Part shown: positions 42,589-51,807 of the stretch, one piece after another | Numbering within the stretch: the first letter of the stretch is position 1 | How the letters are laid out: every line of letters starts with the position of its first letter | Assembly: GCF_000331105.1 (NCBI RefSeq) | Contig: NC_020054.1 | Coordinates: 1,043,698 to 1,107,697 of the forward strand | Length of the DNA stretch: 64,000 nucleotides | From: Fibrella aestuarina BUZ 2 | GTDB taxonomy: Bacteria > Bacteroidota > Bacteroidia > Cytophagales > Spirosomataceae | Reading direction: 5' to 3' | Notes under the pieces: model-generated | Told to the model about the DNA's origin: nothing | Seen by the model: only the letters and a program-made list of their open reading frames with translations | The model's database searches: none | Translations under genes and position numbers: made by a program

Positions 42589-43827
42589 ATGACAACACCA
42601 ATCAGTGAGCCTACCAATCGTATTCAGTACGAATACAGCCCCGGCCATTTTCGCGCCTCGGAGCCGAACCTGTACGAACCCGAACGGCTGGCCGATGGGG
42701 AGCTGATCCTGAACATGGGGCCGCAGCACCCCAGCACGCACGGTGTGCTACGGCTGGAAATCATTACTGACGGTGAGATCATCGTCGACGTGGTGCCGCA
42801 CCTCGGGTATTTGCACCGTTGCTTCGAAGCCCACACGCAACAGGTGCCATTCAACCAAGGCATCCCCTTCGTCGACCGGCTCGATTACCTGGCCGCCATA
42901 AACGGCGAGCACATCTGGGCAATGGCCGTGGAGCGTATGCTGGGTATCGAGAACGACATTCCCAAGCGCATCGAATACATCCGGGTACTGGTAGCCGAAC
43001 TGAACCGGATTGCCTCGCACTTCGTCGCCATCGGTACATACGGGATCGACATTGGCGCGTTTACGCCCTTTCTGTGGGTTATGCGCGACCGCGAGCATAT
43101 TCAGCGGATGCTCGAATGGGTGAGTGGCGCCCGCATGCTTTACAATTACATCTGGATCGGTGGGCTGTTTTTCGACCTGCCCGTTGGTTTTGAAGAACGC
43201 TGCCGCGAGTTTGTCACGTACCTGAAGCCCAAACTGGTGGAATTGCAGGAGGTGCTGATCGACAACAAGATTTTCATTCAGCGCACGGCCAACGTGGGTG
43301 TGCTGCCCCTGCCGGTGGCGATCGATTATGGCTGCACGGGACCGGTGTTGCGTGGGTCGGGGCTGCGCTACGACCTGCGCCGGGTTGACGCCTATTCGGT
43401 GTACCCCGAACTCGATTTCGACGTACCTGTGGGCACAGGCAAGGTCGGTACTGTCGGCGATTGCTGGGATCGTAACTACGTACGTGTGCAGGAATGCTGG
43501 GAGTCGCTGAAAATCATCGAGCAGTGCCTCGACCGCCTCACTACCGATTACCGACGTACGCCCGATTTCGACCCGCACGCGGTAGTGCCCAAGAAGATCC
43601 GGCCCAAGGCGGGTGATTTTTATTTTCGGGGCGAAAGTGCCAAAGGCGAATTGGGCTTCTTCTTCCGCACCGACGGGCGCTCCGACATACCGGTGCGGTC
43701 GCACTGCCGGTCGTGTTCGTACCACAACCTCTCGGTGCTGCCCGAGATCAGCCGGGGCAGCATGCTGGCCGACCTGGTGGCCGTTATCGGCTCCCTCGAT
43801 CTGGTCATGGGCGAAGTCGATCGATAG
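42589..43827 (+). CDS. nuoD: NADH-quinone oxidoreductase subunit D
   Basis: The 49-kDa subunit of respiratory complex I, which helps form the quinone site at the membrane junction. The 412-residue protein has NMGPQHPSTHGVLRLEIITD near residue 42, HRCFEAHTQQVPF, and the C-terminal MLADLVAVIGSLDLVMGEVD. All match NuoD of standard length. Other nuo genes are absent nearby: a GH3 gene lies upstream and a histidine kinase gene converges downstream. The gene may have its own promoter. Confidence 0.96.
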   Translation: MTTPISEPTNRIQYEYSPGHFRASEPNLYEPERLADGELILNMGPQHPSTHGVLRLEIITDGEIIVDVVPHLGYLHRCFEAHTQQVPFNQGIPFVDRLDYLAAINGEHIWAMAVERMLGIENDIPKRIEYIRVLVAELNRIASHFVAIGTYGIDIGAFTPFLWVMRDREHIQRMLEWVSGARMLYNYIWIGGLFFDLPVGFEERCREFVTYLKPKLVELQEVLIDNKIFIQRTANVGVLPLPVAIDYGCTGPVLRGSGLRYDLRRVDAYSVYPELDFDVPVGTGKVGTVGDCWDRNYVRVQECWESLKIIEQCLDRLTTDYRRTPDFDPHAVVPKKIRPKAGDFYFRGESAKGELGFFFRTDGRSDIPVRSHCRSCSYHNLSVLPEISRGSMLADLVAVIGSLDLVMGEVDR

Positions 43828-43865
43828 ACTCGTGCAGCGCCCATCGATGAGCAACTGGTCACTGC

Positions 43866-45323
43866 CTAAGCAACAGCGGCGCGGCGCACCACGGCGGCGT
43901 CGGGCGTGGGCGACGTACCCAGCGGAATGGTCACGATGACGCGGGTGCCCTGATCGACTTCCGACGCGAGCCGAAAAACGCCATTGAGTAGCCGGGCTCG
44001 TTCGCGCATGTTGTGCAGGCCATGCCCGTTCAGGATCGACTCCGGGGCGGCGGCGGCTACCCCGCGCCCGTTGTCGCTGATGGTCATGAGCAGGTTGTCG
44101 CCGCTAATTTGAAGCAGCACATCAATTTCGTCGGCATCGGCATGCCTGATGGCGTTGTTGAGCGCTTCCTGGGCAATGCGGTACAGGCCAATCTCAACGG
44201 CGGGGTCCAGGCGGCCTACCTCGCCTTCCGACTCGATCAGGATCGTCAGGCCGGTTTGGCGCACTTTCTGGTCGACGAGTTGGCGCAGGGCCGGTTCGAG
44301 CCCAAAATCGCTCAAGACGGGCGGCATCAGGTTGTTCGAAATCTGGCGCGTTTCCTGAATCGTTTTAATGACCAGGTCTTTCAGGTTTGCGTAAGCGCGC
44401 TGTTCTTTTTCGGGGAGCAGATGCACCGAACGCACATTTTCGACCAACAATTTCAGGCCCGTCAGCATCTGACCAAGACCATCGTGCAGATCGTGCGACA
44501 ACCGCCGCCGTTCTTCCTCCTGCCCCTGCATGAGCGCCGCCATCCGCACCACCTGCTCGTTCATCTGTTGCTGGTGCCGCAACGCCGATTCGCGCAACAA
44601 CTTTCCCTGGGCGTCCTGCAAGGCCTGATTGCTTTGTTGTAAATCGTGATTCATAGATTGAGTAGTCTCCTGGGCGGCGGTTAGCTGGCCGAGTGTCTGG
44701 CCCAGCGCCCGCACGGCCGGTCGGAAAATAAAAATCGCTTCCAGCACCAGCACCAGCAGCGTGATTGCCAGGAGCAGCAGTTCGGTTTGGCGGAGCGCCG
44801 CAATTTTCTGGCTCGCCTCGGCTTCATATTGCTGCACGATACTGTCCATCTGGCTTAGAAAAGCGGGATCGTGTTGCAGGATGGTGGCTACGGCGCTACG
44901 GGCTTCGGCGGGCGAAAGCGTTGACTGCGCAAACCGGCGGGCTTCCTGCTGAATGGCGCCAAAGTGCGGGTCAAGCCTGATAAACATCGCCTGGATGGTC
45001 GCGCTGTTGAGCGATTGGGCGTGCCGAACCGTGAGGTTGCCCGACTTTAATTGCTGATGATACGTTGCCCACTGGGTAAGCGTACGGTTCAGCCGGGCGC
45101 GCGTCTCTTGTGCAATTGAGGCTACCGGTGCATTCACTAATAACAAGACGTCCTTCACGATCATCTGACTCCGAAAGCGCTGCCGACCGGCTTCGTTAAT
45201 CAGCCAGGAATCGTTCTCCTGTTTGTCGAGTTGCCGTTGGATCAGCACCTGCCCCCAGATGGTCAGACCGGCAATAAGCGACAAGGCCAGGATGTAGCGG
45301 TACGTGAAGAGACGTGTGAGCAT
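43866..45323 (-). CDS. sensor histidine kinase, NarX-like
   Basis: A 485-residue membrane sensor. It has an N-terminal helix (about residues 11-29), a periplasmic PilJ/NarX-type sensor (INEAGRQRFRSQ near residue 43), a second helix near 185-205, a coiled-coil linker, and a HisKA_3 domain with RRRLSHDLHDGLGQMLTGLK (His about residue 276). It ends in an HATPase domain with EALNNAIRHADA and TISDNGRGV. This type usually pairs with a LuxR-type response regulator, but none is adjacent. It converges on nuoD with a 38-bp gap and no long hairpin. Confidence 0.92.
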   Translation of the reverse strand: MLTRLFTYRYILALSLIAGLTIWGQVLIQRQLDKQENDSWLINEAGRQRFRSQMIVKDVLLLVNAPVASIAQETRARLNRTLTQWATYHQQLKSGNLTVRHAQSLNSATIQAMFIRLDPHFGAIQQEARRFAQSTLSPAEARSAVATILQHDPAFLSQMDSIVQQYEAEASQKIAALRQTELLLLAITLLVLVLEAIFIFRPAVRALGQTLGQLTAAQETTQSMNHDLQQSNQALQDAQGKLLRESALRHQQQMNEQVVRMAALMQGQEEERRRLSHDLHDGLGQMLTGLKLLVENVRSVHLLPEKEQRAYANLKDLVIKTIQETRQISNNLMPPVLSDFGLEPALRQLVDQKVRQTGLTILIESEGEVGRLDPAVEIGLYRIAQEALNNAIRHADADEIDVLLQISGDNLLMTISDNGRGVAAAAPESILNGHGLHNMRERARLLNGVFRLASEVDQGTRVIVTIPLGTSPTPDAAVVRRAAVA

Positions 45324-45436
45324 TAACCGGACGATTAGCCCCTCAAGTTACGTAAATGCCTAGTTTTTGCATACGGCTGATAAACAATTCGTTTGTATGA
45401 ACCACAAACGATTAACTGGTTTACGCAGATGTATCC

Positions 45437-45817
45437 TCAGGAAACCGGCTTTTTGCTCACCACTTTTTCTTTAGCTTTCTGAGCCTCTTTGAGTTGCTCG
45501 ACCACGCGCTCGTAGATGCGGGCCAGATCGGCCGGCCGGGCCGAATAATAGATGTAGCTCTTGGTATAGGCAGAGGTATCTACCCCATACTGCTTCAAGG
45601 TTTTGGCTTGCAGCCGGTTAAACAGGATCGACGCCGAATCAGACGAACTAAGGCCGTATTTGCTGATTCGGGCCTCGTTGAGGTGTACCTGCATCAGTAT
45701 ATTGGCCATGGTCTCTTCGGGAACCAGATTGGCCGGTTTCTCACCCAGCTGACTCTCCGAAGAGCCGCATCCCAACGCCATCAGCCCGAAAAAAACAACA
45801 GAAAGGAATCGTAGCAT
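45437..45817 (-). CDS. DUF4296 family lipoprotein
   Basis: A 126-residue lipoprotein with lipobox ALGC (residue 17). The DUF4296 core includes LVPEETMANILMQVHLNEAR and a helical end KQYGVDTSAYTKSYIYYSAR. The C-terminus is Lys-rich. Function unknown. It lies upstream of the histidine kinase on the same strand, 113 bp away. Confidence 0.87.
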   Translation of the reverse strand: MLRFLSVVFFGLMALGCGSSESQLGEKPANLVPEETMANILMQVHLNEARISKYGLSSSDSASILFNRLQAKTLKQYGVDTSAYTKSYIYYSARPADLARIYERVVEQLKEAQKAKEKVVSKKPVS

Positions 45818-45961
45818 CCTGATTAAATTTGAAAACTGCTTCGCAACCTAAGCACCTGCGGCCCGGCTCCAACAGCGTTGGAAAGCCAGTGTACCCGAGT
45901 ACAGTACCTTAACGCTGAAGCGCCGTAATTTTAACAGAAAGTGACTGGTAAAATTCGTTAA

Positions 45962-46828
45962 ATGAATGATTTTTTGATCAGGGCCCGCGAGTTCGAGATT
46001 CGGATTCGGAAGGCCGTCAGCTCGCAGATGCGGGGCAATTTTCGGTCGGTATTCAAAGGGTCAGGCCTTGAGTTTGCCGATCTGCGCCCCTACCAGTACG
46101 GCGACGACGTGCGGGCGATCGACTGGAACGTCTCATCAAAAGGGCACGGGGCCTTCGTGAAGGTATTCCGCGAAGAAAAAGATCAGACGGTTTTTTTTAT
46201 GGTCGATGTAAGTGCTTCACAGCAAGTGGGTTCGTTTCAGCGGTCAAAACTGGATACGACCAAAGACGTCTGCGGGGCATTGGCTATGTCGGCTATCAAC
46301 GAAGCCAGCCACGTGGGTATGTACTGCTTTTCCGATCAGAAGGAAAAGTACATGAAACCGGCCAATACGCTCAAACAGGGGTATCAGATGATTACGGCGC
46401 TGGGCAAACTGGAGCCGCAGTCGGTGAAAACGAATGTGGCCGACGCGCTGCTGTTTACCATGAATGTGTTGAAGCGCCGCAGCCTGATTTTTCTGCTGTC
46501 TGATTTTATCGATCAGGGGTATGAACACAACCTCAAAGCGCTCGCCCGAAAGCACGACCTGGTGGTGATTCATTTCTACGACCCCCGCGAGATCAACCTG
46601 CCTAAACTGGGCGTGGTGCCGGTTTTCGATACCGAACTAAGGCAAACGGTCTGGCTGAATACGTCGGCCCCGCGCTTTCGGAATGCCCTCCGCGAACAGT
46701 TTGCCCAAAGCCGCACCCGCCTCGAACGCCTCTGCCGCCAATACGATGCCGATTATGTGGCCCTGGACGCACAGGCCGATTTTGTCCCGACCTTAGCGGA
46801 GCTTTTCCGGGCCCGGAAGTATCGGTAG
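45962..46828 (+). CDS. DUF58 domain protein (Bat-like cluster)
   Basis: A 288-residue cytoplasmic protein with the DUF58 hallmark FADLRPYQYGDDVRAIDWNV (residues 38-57) and a VWA-like remainder (VFFMVDVSASQQVG, with a DxSxS metal site). DUF58 proteins occur next to MoxR ATPases and VWA membrane proteins. It is the first gene of a three-gene set with the membrane protein at 46842 and the VWA protein at 47853. A role in envelope or oxidative stress tolerance (Bat system) is inferred from that family context. Confidence 0.9.
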   Translation: MNDFLIRAREFEIRIRKAVSSQMRGNFRSVFKGSGLEFADLRPYQYGDDVRAIDWNVSSKGHGAFVKVFREEKDQTVFFMVDVSASQQVGSFQRSKLDTTKDVCGALAMSAINEASHVGMYCFSDQKEKYMKPANTLKQGYQMITALGKLEPQSVKTNVADALLFTMNVLKRRSLIFLLSDFIDQGYEHNLKALARKHDLVVIHFYDPREINLPKLGVVPVFDTELRQTVWLNTSAPRFRNALREQFAQSRTRLERLCRQYDADYVALDAQADFVPTLAELFRARKYR

Positions 46829-46841
46829 CCGGCGATAGGCA

Positions 46842-47804
46842 ATGAACAATGAACGATGCACAATGGACAGTGAACGGTACGCAGTGAGCTGGCTTCTGAA
46901 CGGCTGGTCACCACGTAACGGCTTGATCTGGCTGGTACATTGTATCGCATTCATGGTACACTGGTCATCGGCAGTGGCTCAGCCCGTGGGTACGTTCATC
47001 GACGACACCATCGAGATCGGGCGACCATTTCGCTATGCGCTTTCGGTGCGCCACCCCGCCACGCAGGATGTGCTCTTTCCCGATACGGCCCGGCAATTTG
47101 CGCCGTTCTGGGTACGTGGTCTATCGGTGTTCCCAACGCGCACCCGGCAGGGCGTTAGTGTCGATAGTGCCGTATATACGCTGGTTTCGTTTGAAGTGAG
47201 CCGGGCGCGGGTGTTGCAGGTGCCTGTCTATCTGATCGCTGGCTCCGATTGTACGGCCGTGCTGTCGTCGCCCGATACGGTGTTTCTTTTTTCGTCGGTA
47301 CTGGCCTCGGCCCGGCCCGATACGTTGCAGCTAAAGCCCGACACAACGCTGGCCCCGTTGCCACAGCAACTCAACTACGCCAACCTGGTGCTGGTAGTGA
47401 TGGTGGCGGGGGTCATATTGGCGGCTATTTACATTTTGTTTGGGAAAGCCCTCCGCCAACGCTGGGCGCTATACGTGCTGGGGCGGAAACACCTGCGGTT
47501 CATGACAACCTACAATCAGCTAACCCGTAATGTTGGCCCCGAGTCGACGGGCGAGCTAACCAATCAGGCGATCGTGGCGTGGAAACAATACCTGGAGAAA
47601 ACCGAACGGCAGCCGTATACATCGCTCACCAGTAGCGAAATCGCCCAGCGGATTGGTGACGACCGTGTGGCCGATGCGCTGCGCGAAACTGATCGGATGA
47701 TCTACGGCGGTGCCTTCACCGATCAGTCGCCGCTGGCCTTACGCGTCTTGCGCGATGTGGCGATGGCTGCCTATCAGCGACGGCGCGAAAAAATTAACCA
47801 GTAA
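46842..47804 (+). CDS. exported membrane protein of the Bat-like cluster
   Basis: A 320-residue protein. After a hydrophobic segment LIWLVHCIAFMVHWSSAVAQ (about residues 28-47), acting as signal peptide or anchor, comes a periplasmic beta-rich domain. A membrane helix follows (NLVLVVMVAGVILAAIYILF, about 182-201), then a cytoplasmic helical domain. The start is unclear: the first residues (MNNERCTMDSER) are encoded by repeat-like DNA; the ATG at 46863 (MDSERYAV) is also possible. Its position between DUF58 and VWA genes matches the BatD-like place in such clusters. Confidence 0.75.
   Translation: MNNERCTMDSERYAVSWLLNGWSPRNGLIWLVHCIAFMVHWSSAVAQPVGTFIDDTIEIGRPFRYALSVRHPATQDVLFPDTARQFAPFWVRGLSVFPTRTRQGVSVDSAVYTLVSFEVSRARVLQVPVYLIAGSDCTAVLSSPDTVFLFSSVLASARPDTLQLKPDTTLAPLPQQLNYANLVLVVMVAGVILAAIYILFGKALRQRWALYVLGRKHLRFMTTYNQLTRNVGPESTGELTNQAIVAWKQYLEKTERQPYTSLTSSEIAQRIGDDRVADALRETDRMIYGGAFTDQSPLALRVLRDVAMAAYQRRREKINQ
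46851..46970. repeat. degenerate inverted repeat at the start of the middle Bat-like gene
   Basis: CAATGAACAATGAACGATGC units at about 46850-46880 face an imperfect reverse copy at about 46934-46970 (GGTACATTGTATCGCATTCA). Both lie inside the 5' coding part of the next gene. Related in style to the repeat at 12651-12748. Confidence 0.4.
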
Positions 47805-47852
47805 TCCGACGGCGCTCACCCGTGTCTCGTTTTACGTCGTTTATTCGTCTTT

Positions 47853-48875
47853 ATGCCTTGGTACTCACTTTATTGGCTGATGCCGTCGACGTTGCGGGCG
47901 TTCCACTACGATAACCAGTGGGCGCTGCTGCTGATTCCGTTGACAATCAGTTTGTTTCTCTTTCGGAATGTGCTGGGGCAACGCTACCGGCAGCAACTTC
48001 GGGTGTCGGGGTTGGGGCTAACGGGCGTACGGCCTGGTGGCTGGGCGCGTTTCGTGAGTCTGCTCCGGCTACTGGTGCCGCTGTCGTTGTGGTTGTCGAT
48101 GGCTTTCTTATTGGTGGCCTTGGCCCGGCCCCAGACGGTACGGCAGCTGCGCGAAGAGCAATCGGTCGGCATCGATATCATGCTGGCGCTCGACGTGTCG
48201 TCGTCGATGCTGGAGACCGATCTGAAGCCCAATCGGCTGGCGGCGGCCCGGCTGGTGGCGCAGCAGTTTGTGGCGGGGCGGCAACACGACCGCATCGGGC
48301 TGGTGGTATTTGCGGGTGAAGCGTATTCACTTTGCCCCCTCACGACCGATTACGCCCTTCTCCGGCAATACCTGCGCGAGCTGAGCCCCAATCTGGTGCG
48401 CACCACCGGCACGGCCATTGGTGACGCACTGGCGCGCGGGATCAACCGCCTGCGCGATTCGCCCGCCCGCAGCCGGGTGTTGGTGCTGCTCAGTGACGGC
48501 GACAACACCGCGGGCAACCTCGATCCGCTGACGGTGGCGCGGCTAGCAACTCCTTTTAATGTGAAAATTTACACCATTGCCGTAGGGCGGCGATCGGCCC
48601 GGACCGAAGACGGAAGCCTCGCCTCGCAGTTTGACGAAGGCATTCTGAAATCAATCGCCGAAATGGGGCAGGGGTATTTCTTCCGGGTAACCGACGTGGG
48701 GCAGCTCCGGCAGGTGTTTGCCCGCATCGATCGCCTCGAACGGGCACCTACATACGTCGAGACCCACGAAGACGTGCAGGACCAATATCGGCCGTATCTC
48801 CGGTGGGGCGTCGTTTTGTTGGTGTTCACACTCTTGCTGAAAAACACACCCCTCGGCAACGTGCTGGAAGACTAG
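47853..48875 (+). CDS. VWA domain membrane protein, BatA-like
   Basis: A 340-residue protein with two N-terminal membrane helices (WALLLIPLTISLFLF near residue 23 and LVPLSLWLSMAFLLVALA near 72). A VWA domain follows whose metal site DIMLALDVSSSML (DxSxS) is intact, also LVVFAGEAYSLCPLTTD and VLVLLSDGDNTAGN. It has a C-terminal helix (WGVVLLVFTLLL). This is the architecture of BatA/BatB proteins of aerotolerance operons. Its end overlaps the convergent MBL gene by 4 bp. Confidence 0.9.
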   Translation: MPWYSLYWLMPSTLRAFHYDNQWALLLIPLTISLFLFRNVLGQRYRQQLRVSGLGLTGVRPGGWARFVSLLRLLVPLSLWLSMAFLLVALARPQTVRQLREEQSVGIDIMLALDVSSSMLETDLKPNRLAAARLVAQQFVAGRQHDRIGLVVFAGEAYSLCPLTTDYALLRQYLRELSPNLVRTTGTAIGDALARGINRLRDSPARSRVLVLLSDGDNTAGNLDPLTVARLATPFNVKIYTIAVGRRSARTEDGSLASQFDEGILKSIAEMGQGYFFRVTDVGQLRQVFARIDRLERAPTYVETHEDVQDQYRPYLRWGVVLLVFTLLLKNTPLGNVLED

Positions 48876-49726
48876 TCGGCGCCGTTCGCCCGGTCGTGCA
48901 GAGCAGACCGGATCAGGTACGTTACGGCGACGTCGTTGCTGGTGAAGGCGCGCATAAACCAGTCTTCGCGCAGCCCAATCCGCCGCAGAATTATGGCCTC
49001 GCTTAGGCCACGCCGTTGCCCTTCAAGCGACTGATCGACGATGCGTTGCAAGTGATCAATTTTGGCCTGGATGGCAGTCTTGGCATGTTTCAGAACAGGA
49101 CGGTGGCCGCAGAACAGCGTGTCGAAATCGTAGGTAAGCAGGTGGCGGGCGGCTTCCAACTGCTGGTAGATGTTCTCGCCCCGCCGGAACACGCGCAGAT
49201 TGCCCACGTAGAAATCGCCCGAAAAGAGCCAACCTTCGTTGGGCTCCAGTAGTACGTGGTGGTCGTCGGAATGGCCGAGGGTGGGGATGGGCAGAAACCG
49301 GTAATGCGCCGTTTCGACTGGGGCTGGGTACGTTGCCAGTACCTCCACGCCCACGGCGGCCGAGCAGGCTTCGATGGGGCCAAACCAGTAGCGCTCGTAA
49401 GGCAGCAGGTGGTAGGGATAGGCGATCCGCTCGGCCGTGAGCAGACCGCACCGAACCGGGCAGCCGTGCTGCCGGGCTAACGCCGCTGCATTGGCCGCGT
49501 GGTCTTCGTGAAAGTGCGTCAGCGCAATCTGCTCGATCTGATGGCGCTCGTAGGTCGCCAAAACGGCCCGCTGCGTGTAGCGGGAGCCCGTGTCGATCAG
49601 TAAGCCATCCACGTAATACGTCCAGACCGGAATAGGGCGGGGCCACGGCAGGCGCGCATAGCCAAACTGATGCCCTTCGACGGGGCCGTGTCGTAACGAG
49701 CTGGAAACGTGTGTCGCGAGCGCCAA
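48872..49726 (-). CDS. MBL fold metallo-hydrolase
   Basis: A protein of the metallo-beta-lactamase fold. Zinc motif LTHFHEDHAANAAAL (HxHxDH), a second His in TLGHSDDHHVLL, an Asp in WLFSGDFYVGN and a final His in LFCGHRPV. The C-terminal 80 residues look helical, perhaps a dimerisation or winged-helix tail, as in lactamase-like LACTB2. The frame stays open far upstream, antisense to the AraC gene, so the long reading from 50008 is unlikely. A TTG at 49726 just after the AraC stop is chosen, but the start is uncertain. Confidence 0.85.
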   Translation of the reverse strand: MALATHVSSSLRHGPVEGHQFGYARLPWPRPIPVWTYYVDGLLIDTGSRYTQRAVLATYERHQIEQIALTHFHEDHAANAAALARQHGCPVRCGLLTAERIAYPYHLLPYERYWFGPIEACSAAVGVEVLATYPAPVETAHYRFLPIPTLGHSDDHHVLLEPNEGWLFSGDFYVGNLRVFRRGENIYQQLEAARHLLTYDFDTLFCGHRPVLKHAKTAIQAKIDHLQRIVDQSLEGQRRGLSEAIILRRIGLREDWFMRAFTSNDVAVTYLIRSALHDRANGAD

Positions 49727-49752
49727 AGCAAATGGTCGGGTTGAGCGGATAA

Positions 49753-50649
49753 CTAGGGCAGGCTCGGCATGGCGGCCCGGGGCGGGGCCATCGTTTCGCG
49801 GTAGGTAGCCTGGTACCGCAGGGGCGTGGTGCCGGTTTGCTGCTTGAACTGCCGGTGAAAATGCGAGATATTGTTGAAGCCGCATTCCAGGCCTACCTGC
49901 CCCACGCTGAGGTCGGCGTGGGTAAGCAACTTGCGGGCGTGGCTGATCCGCAATTCGTTCAGGTATTCGACAAACGACTTGTTGGTGCGTTTTCGAAAAT
50001 ACCGACAAAACGCCGCCGGCGCCATGCCCGCTACCGATGCAATCTGCTCTACCCGGATCTCGTCCCGAAAGTGGGTCAGCATAAATTCCAGTACCCGCTT
50101 CATCCGCTCGGTTTCGGCTTCGCTGGCCGACAGCTGATAACTGTCGGAAGCCAGGAGACGGCTGTCGCGGTCGGTGGCCAACGTATTCAGAATGCCGAGC
50201 AGTTCCAGTACCTGATTCATGCCATCGTGCTGCGTGATACCCAGTAGGCGCGGGCGTATGTTGGCGACGGCGGCGGCACTGAAGCGGAGCCCAAACTGAG
50301 CCCGCTGCAACAGTTGCCGTAGCGAATACGCTTCGGGGAAAATCCGCAGCAGGCCATCGTTGAGCAGTGCCGTGAATTGTACCACGACGGCTTCCGCCGG
50401 TGCGTCGGCGGGCTGCTCGTCATCATTTCGCCAGAAGTGGGGCAAATTGGGCCCAACCAGCACCAGATCACCCGCTTCAAAATCGCTGACATGATCACCC
50501 ACGAACCGCTTTCCAGTGCTACGGATGATGTGAGTCAGCTCATATTCCGGGTGATAATGCCAGGGTGCGTCAAACGAAGGGAGTTGGAGGTGCTTAACCA
50601 CAATCGAGTGTTCCTCGTCGATGGTGACCTTTTCATAAAGCGCTTTCAT
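49753..50649 (-). CDS. AraC family transcriptional regulator
   Basis: A 298-residue regulator with a cupin sensor (HYHPEYELTHIIRSTGKRFV near residue 32, a metal-like His pair) and a C-terminal AraC DNA-binding domain: HTH 1 VEQIASVAGMAPAAFCRYFR, HTH 2 SVGQVGLECGFNNISHFHRQ, then FKQQTGTTPLRYQ. It is divergent from the PhyH dioxygenase gene and 27 bp upstream of the MBL gene on its own strand, and may control both. The ligand is unknown. Confidence 0.93.
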   Translation of the reverse strand: MKALYEKVTIDEEHSIVVKHLQLPSFDAPWHYHPEYELTHIIRSTGKRFVGDHVSDFEAGDLVLVGPNLPHFWRNDDEQPADAPAEAVVVQFTALLNDGLLRIFPEAYSLRQLLQRAQFGLRFSAAAVANIRPRLLGITQHDGMNQVLELLGILNTLATDRDSRLLASDSYQLSASEAETERMKRVLEFMLTHFRDEIRVEQIASVAGMAPAAFCRYFRKRTNKSFVEYLNELRISHARKLLTHADLSVGQVGLECGFNNISHFHRQFKQQTGTTPLRYQATYRETMAPPRAAMPSLP

Positions 50650-50805
50650 TGGTAAATTTTGACCTATTCGCGGATCACGTTTCGAAAATTAGTCAAAAAA
50701 TCACACAAAGGGAGCAACAATAGCCGCAACAGGTGCAGCTAACCGTCCTAATTTTGATTGATGGTAACAATCGTAATGTTCTATAATACCAACAAATAGT
50801 CTTAT

Positions 50806-51639
50806 ATGCAGGCAGTAGCTACCGAAACCACGTTGCAGGCCCGTTTGCAGGAGCCTTACGAATTGTCGCAACAGGCCGTCGCGTTTTACCGAGAGAACGG
50901 GTATGTAAAACTGAAAAACGTACTCAGCCCCGACCTGATCGATTACTACGGCGCCGTCATCACCGATCTGGTCATTCGGCTCAACACGCTCACGAAGCCC
51001 ATGGAAGACCGCACGACCTACGAGCGGGCGTTTCTCCAGATCATGAACCTGTGGACGCAGGATAAGGCGGCTAAAGAATTTGTGTTCAGCAAACGGCTGG
51101 CCAAAATCGCCACGGACCTGATGGGTGTGGAAGGGGTGCGCCTCTACCACGATCAGGCCCTATATAAGGAGCCATCCGGGGGCATTACGCCCTGGCATGC
51201 CGATCAGTTTTACTGGCCGCTGGCGTCGCCCCACACCGTCACGGTCTGGATTCCGTTGCAGGCAACACCCATGACCATGGGACCATTGGCCTTTGCGGCT
51301 AAAAGTCAGCGGGTAGAACTCGGCCGCGATCTGGAGATTAGCGATGAAAGCGAGAACGTGCTATCCGATGAACTGCAAAAGCTGAATTTCGACGTCAACG
51401 ATACGCCCTTCGAGTTGGGCGAAGTCAGTTTCCACGCGGGCTGGACCTTTCACCGGGCCGGCCCAAATACTGCCAACGAAGCCCGCAAAGTGATGACCAT
51501 GATCTATATGGACAAAGATCAGGTCGTGATGGAGCCGCGCAACCCCTACCAACAGAACGATTGGACCACCTGGCTTAGCAGTTGGCCCGTTGGCACCACG
51601 CCCGACGGACCGTTGAATCCAATTCTCTTTCAGTATTGA
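50806..51639 (+). CDS. phytanoyl-CoA dioxygenase (PhyH) family protein
   Basis: A 277-residue Fe(II)/2-oxoglutarate-dependent oxygenase. HxD motif ITPWHADQFYWPL, the distal His in FHAGWTFHRAGPN, and an Arg shortly after (ANEARKVM) for oxoglutarate. It likely hydroxylates a small molecule; phytanoyl-CoA is only the family name. It is divergent from an AraC regulator, which suggests induction by its substrate. Confidence 0.9.
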   Translation: MQAVATETTLQARLQEPYELSQQAVAFYRENGYVKLKNVLSPDLIDYYGAVITDLVIRLNTLTKPMEDRTTYERAFLQIMNLWTQDKAAKEFVFSKRLAKIATDLMGVEGVRLYHDQALYKEPSGGITPWHADQFYWPLASPHTVTVWIPLQATPMTMGPLAFAAKSQRVELGRDLEISDESENVLSDELQKLNFDVNDTPFELGEVSFHAGWTFHRAGPNTANEARKVMTMIYMDKDQVVMEPRNPYQQNDWTTWLSSWPVGTTPDGPLNPILFQY

Positions 51640-51807
51640 CTTACAATTTAGTAAGTTGATCGCGTCTGGTAATAAATAATGGGCGTCGCTACGTTCATTG
51701 GGCATACCAGGCGCTACTTGGTCAAACCAACGCCCACATGGTTTATGTTGGGTTTTGCAAACACCGTTCTGGCCATTGCCGGACCGGTGTTTTTTTTGGG
51801 TATAGAC

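Noticed and set aside
49727..50008. N-terminal extension of the MBL hydrolase reading from 50008
   Set aside because: It is antisense to the well-supported AraC gene and its residues (Pro/Arg/Ala-rich) look like shadow translation.
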